A stretch of DNA of 6,924 nucleotides from Deltaproteobacteria bacterium (GTDB taxonomy: Bacteria > Desulfobacterota_B > Binatia > Binatales > Binataceae): the NCBI GenBank assembly GCA_021827465.1, contig JAKAVX010000137.1, positions 1 through 6,924 of the forward strand, written 5' to 3'. This document shows, one piece after another, positions 5,508-6,924 of this stretch (positions are counted from its first letter, which is position 1; each line of letters starts with the position of its first letter). Made by a program: the position numbers and the translations under genes. A model generated the notes under the pieces. That model ran no database searches, was not told where the DNA came from, and saw only the letters and a list, made by a program, of their open reading frames with translations.

Positions 5508-5528
5508 ATTCGCGCCGCTGGCGCGAAT
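5508..5528 (+). repeat. hairpin 2: ATTCGCGCC-GCT-GGCGCGAAT
   Basis: A perfect 9-bp stem with a three-base loop begins at the base after hairpin 1 ends. It is followed by AGCTTTACC rather than a run of T, so it is not a classical terminator. As RNA it would be very stable. The directly adjacent pair suggests a structured leader, a recombination or protein-binding site, or a small palindromic element. Confidence 0.65.
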
Positions 5529-5533
5529 AGCTT

Positions 5534-5549
5534 TACCGACCAGACGGTA
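5534..5549. promoter_or_regulatory. candidate TetR operator TACCG-N6-CGGTA
   Basis: The inverted repeat TACCGACCAGACGGTA has five-base arms around ACCAGA, and CCGACC/GGT-type half-sites are common in TetR-family operators. It ends 26 bases before the TetR start codon, which fits autoregulation. The assignment is by position and pattern only. Confidence 0.4.
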
Positions 5550-5575
5550 TAGGTCAGGGGTCCTGCGGCGTAAGA

Positions 5576-6196
5576 GTGGCAACACGGCAAAATTCACGGA
5601 ATGTGATTCTAGATGCGGCTGAAAGCGTAGTCGTCGAGCAGGGCGCTTCGAGGCTCACTCTGGATGCGGTTGCCGCCCGCGCTGGCGTGAGCAAAGGCGG
5701 CTTGCTCTACAACTTTCCAAGCAAGGATGCCCTGCTTGAGGCGATGGTGGCGCGGCTCTGCGACCATTTTGAGCAGGCGATCGCAAAGGCTAAAGAGAGC
5801 GCCGGCAGTGGCTCGACAGACGCGCTCAAGGCCTATGTGATGGCGACGCTGAGGACCGATCCAAAGCAGCATCGAGTCGCTGCCGCTCTGCTGGCCGCGG
5901 TTGCCAATGACACGAGGCTGCTCGCCCCGATGCGTGAGCATAATGAGCGATTCATGACCGAACTCGCCGCTTCCAGGTTTGACTTTGCGCAGTCGCTGGC
6001 CATTTGGCTCGCCACAGAAGGTCTGTGGCTTCTCGAACTTTTCCAGCTTTTGCCTATTGCAAGCGCTCAGCGTCGACGGCTTGGAGACGAGCTTTTACGG
6101 CTGGCCGACCAGAGAAAATTGACCACTGATCGCGATCGCGGAAACCGCAGAAGGTCCGGGTCGAAGGAGCTTCGCTCCAAGAAGCGACGAACGTAG
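5576..6196 (+). CDS. TetR/AcrR-family transcriptional regulator
   Basis: This is a 206-residue repressor. Residues about 8-56 are the TetR DNA-binding domain: VILDAAESVVVEQGASRLTL, then DAVAARAGVSKGGLLYNFPS with the typical turn and recognition helix (VSKGGLLYNF), then SKDALLEAMV. The C-terminal ligand domain (about 85-180) contains RVAAALLAAVANDTRLLAPM and LAIWLATEGLWLLELFQL, which fits the TetR_C_28-like group whose ligands are mostly unknown. The tail after 180 is highly basic (DRDRGNRRRSGSKELRSKKRRT) and longer than usual, perhaps extra DNA contact. Start GTG 5576 puts the usual short N-terminus before the helix-turn-helix; the ribosome binding site is weak. The gene precedes the membrane protein by 42 bases and probably controls itself and those genes. 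The inducer is unknown. Confidence 0.94.
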   Translation: MATRQNSRNVILDAAESVVVEQGASRLTLDAVAARAGVSKGGLLYNFPSKDALLEAMVARLCDHFEQAIAKAKESAGSGSTDALKAYVMATLRTDPKQHRVAAALLAAVANDTRLLAPMREHNERFMTELAASRFDFAQSLAIWLATEGLWLLELFQLLPIASAQRRRLGDELLRLADQRKLTTDRDRGNRRRSGSKELRSKKRRT

Positions 6197-6238
6197 GTCC
6201 AGGCGGAACCGATTCACAATTGGCCGAGGAGGGAAACT

Positions 6239-6614
6239 ATGCTGTTCGTGATGGGCGACTACCTTGCGGGAATATTGACCGGCATCGTTACTGCGTTCGG
6301 GGTGCGAATGATCGTGTGGCCCGGAATGGACATGGTTATCGCCATGCTTGTCGGCATGGCTATCGGCATGCTCTTGCACATAATTCTCGGCCTGGTACTT
6401 GGACCGCCGATCCATGTTCAACGCGATGATTCCTGCCTCAATCATCGGCATGTATGGCGGGATGTTTTTCGCGATGCGCGATTCGATGGCTGCTGGATCG
6501 CGGACTCTACCAGACGCGTTGGTCGTTGGCGCGGTGTTCGGTGCGATCGTGGTTGCGGGAATCCAATTCTACGACCGCAGTCTGCGCGGCGCAGTAGTGG
6601 ATTCGGGGGAGTGA
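6239..6614 (+). pseudogene. methionine-rich small membrane protein, interrupted by an apparent +1 frameshift
   Basis: ATG 6239 follows a very strong GAGGAGGG (6226-6233). The first frame gives two hydrophobic segments: about residues 7-28 (DYLAGILTGIVTAFGVRMIV) and 31-56 (MVIAMLVGMAIGMLLHIILG). After GPPI (to 6412) this frame becomes polar nonsense. Another frame, from ATG 6414 to TGA 6612-6614, continues naturally: MFNAMIPASIIGMYGGMFFA, then DALVVGAVFGAIVVAGIQFY. Dropping one C at 6412-6413 joins them into one protein of about 124 residues with four helices and about 14 methionines, many as GM pairs. Similar small Gly-Met membrane proteins occur beside metal-resistance genes, as I recall; no function is known to me. 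The strong ribosome site and clean ends suggest either a recent break or an assembly indel. It lies between tetR and a methyltransferase, 17 bases before the latter. Confidence 0.7.
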
Positions 6615-6631
6615 GCCAGAAGGAGAACGTC

Positions 6632-6924
6632 ATGGATGCAGTAACGCAACGGAAGTGGGACACGGCCAGCCGTGGATTCGATTTTATCAACTTCGGCGAC
6701 GAAATGCGGCTTGGACGTTATAAGCGTCGGCTCTTCGAGAAGATTCGCGGCGCCACGCTAATGCTCGCAGCGGGAACCGGCAATGATTTTCGCTATTTTC
6801 CACCGCGCCAGTCGATAATCGCTATCGAAATCAGCGCGAAGATGCTCGAACGCGCGGCGAAGAAGGCTGCGGCGTATGACGGAAATTTAGATTTGCGTCA
6901 GATGGACGTGTATCAGCTGGAATT
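6632..6924 (+). CDS. class I SAM-dependent methyltransferase, N-terminal part (cut by window edge)
   Basis: There are 97 complete codons from ATG 6632, preceded by AAGGAG (6620-6625) six bases upstream. A leader with RKWDTASRGFDFINFGDEMR (7-26) is followed by the SAM-binding motif I TLMLAAGTGNDFRYFP (42-57) and motif II SIIAIEISAKMLERAAKKA (61-79), with D92 in MDVYQLE as the post-II acidic region. This is the UbiE/Methyltransf_11 type of Rossmann fold. The substrate domain lies outside the window, so substrate (small molecule, quinone, metalloid) cannot be told. There is no ArsM-like cysteine set in the visible part. It sits 17 bases after the membrane-protein stop and is likely co-transcribed with it and tetR. 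Confidence 0.9.
   Translation, partial: MDAVTQRKWDTASRGFDFINFGDEMRLGRYKRRLFEKIRGATLMLAAGTGNDFRYFPPRQSIIAIEISAKMLERAAKKAAAYDGNLDLRQMDVYQLE

Noticed and set aside
5508..5528. Rho-independent terminator
   Set aside because: The stem is strong but no run of T follows, and no gene ends just before it on either strand.
5470..5528. Integron attC site or insertion-sequence terminal repeat
   Set aside because: No attC core sites, no integrase or transposase, and no target-site duplication was visible around the hairpins.
5373..5597. Minus-strand 74-codon frame across the tetR leader
   Set aside because: It crosses both hairpins and the candidate operator, has no ribosome binding site and no domain-like sequence.

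Overview
The window looks like a GC-rich, Gram-negative chromosome or accessory island. An outer-membrane beta-barrel, two probable lipoproteins, two further exported proteins and a TlpA-type thioredoxin all require a two-membrane cell. The gene families suggest a proteobacterium, possibly environmental, but nothing here fixes the species. No rRNA, tRNA, CRISPR array, transposase or integrase was seen.

Left two thirds (about 1-4598, minus strand): eight genes run the same way and probably form one operon. Reading downstream they are: an ArsR regulator fused to a rhodanese domain; a small four-helix inner-membrane protein resembling MerC in layout; a lipoprotein; an outer-membrane beta-barrel; a membrane-anchored protein with a heavy-metal-associated (HMA)-like domain that lacks the usual cysteine pair; a small BamE-like protein; an exported rhodanese with four cysteines in its active loop; and a TlpA-like thioredoxin cut by the window edge. 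Several junctions overlap or are a few bases apart. The set spans inner membrane, periplasm and outer membrane and is rich in thiol chemistry. I infer a metal, metalloid or sulfane-sulfur handling system. It is not a standard mer, ars or cop operon, because no reductase, P-type ATPase or RND pump is visible.

Middle (4599-5575): a short divergent promoter region leads on the plus strand to a broken glycosyltransferase-like gene (rSAM/selenodomain-associated family). It carries two apparent frameshifts and a stop, and its C-terminus is lost at about 5127. The next 450 bases hold no convincing gene, but they contain a 14-bp palindrome, a TTGACA box followed by a GTAC-N4-GTAC palindrome, two adjacent hairpins and a TetR-like operator.

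Right end (5576-6924, plus strand): a TetR regulator, a methionine-rich small membrane protein interrupted by an apparent frameshift, and a SAM-dependent methyltransferase cut by the window edge. Spacing and strong ribosome binding sites suggest one transcription unit.

Three breaks in two genes can each be repaired by removing one base. This means either real gene decay or indel errors in the assembly, and it should be settled before the pseudogene calls are trusted.
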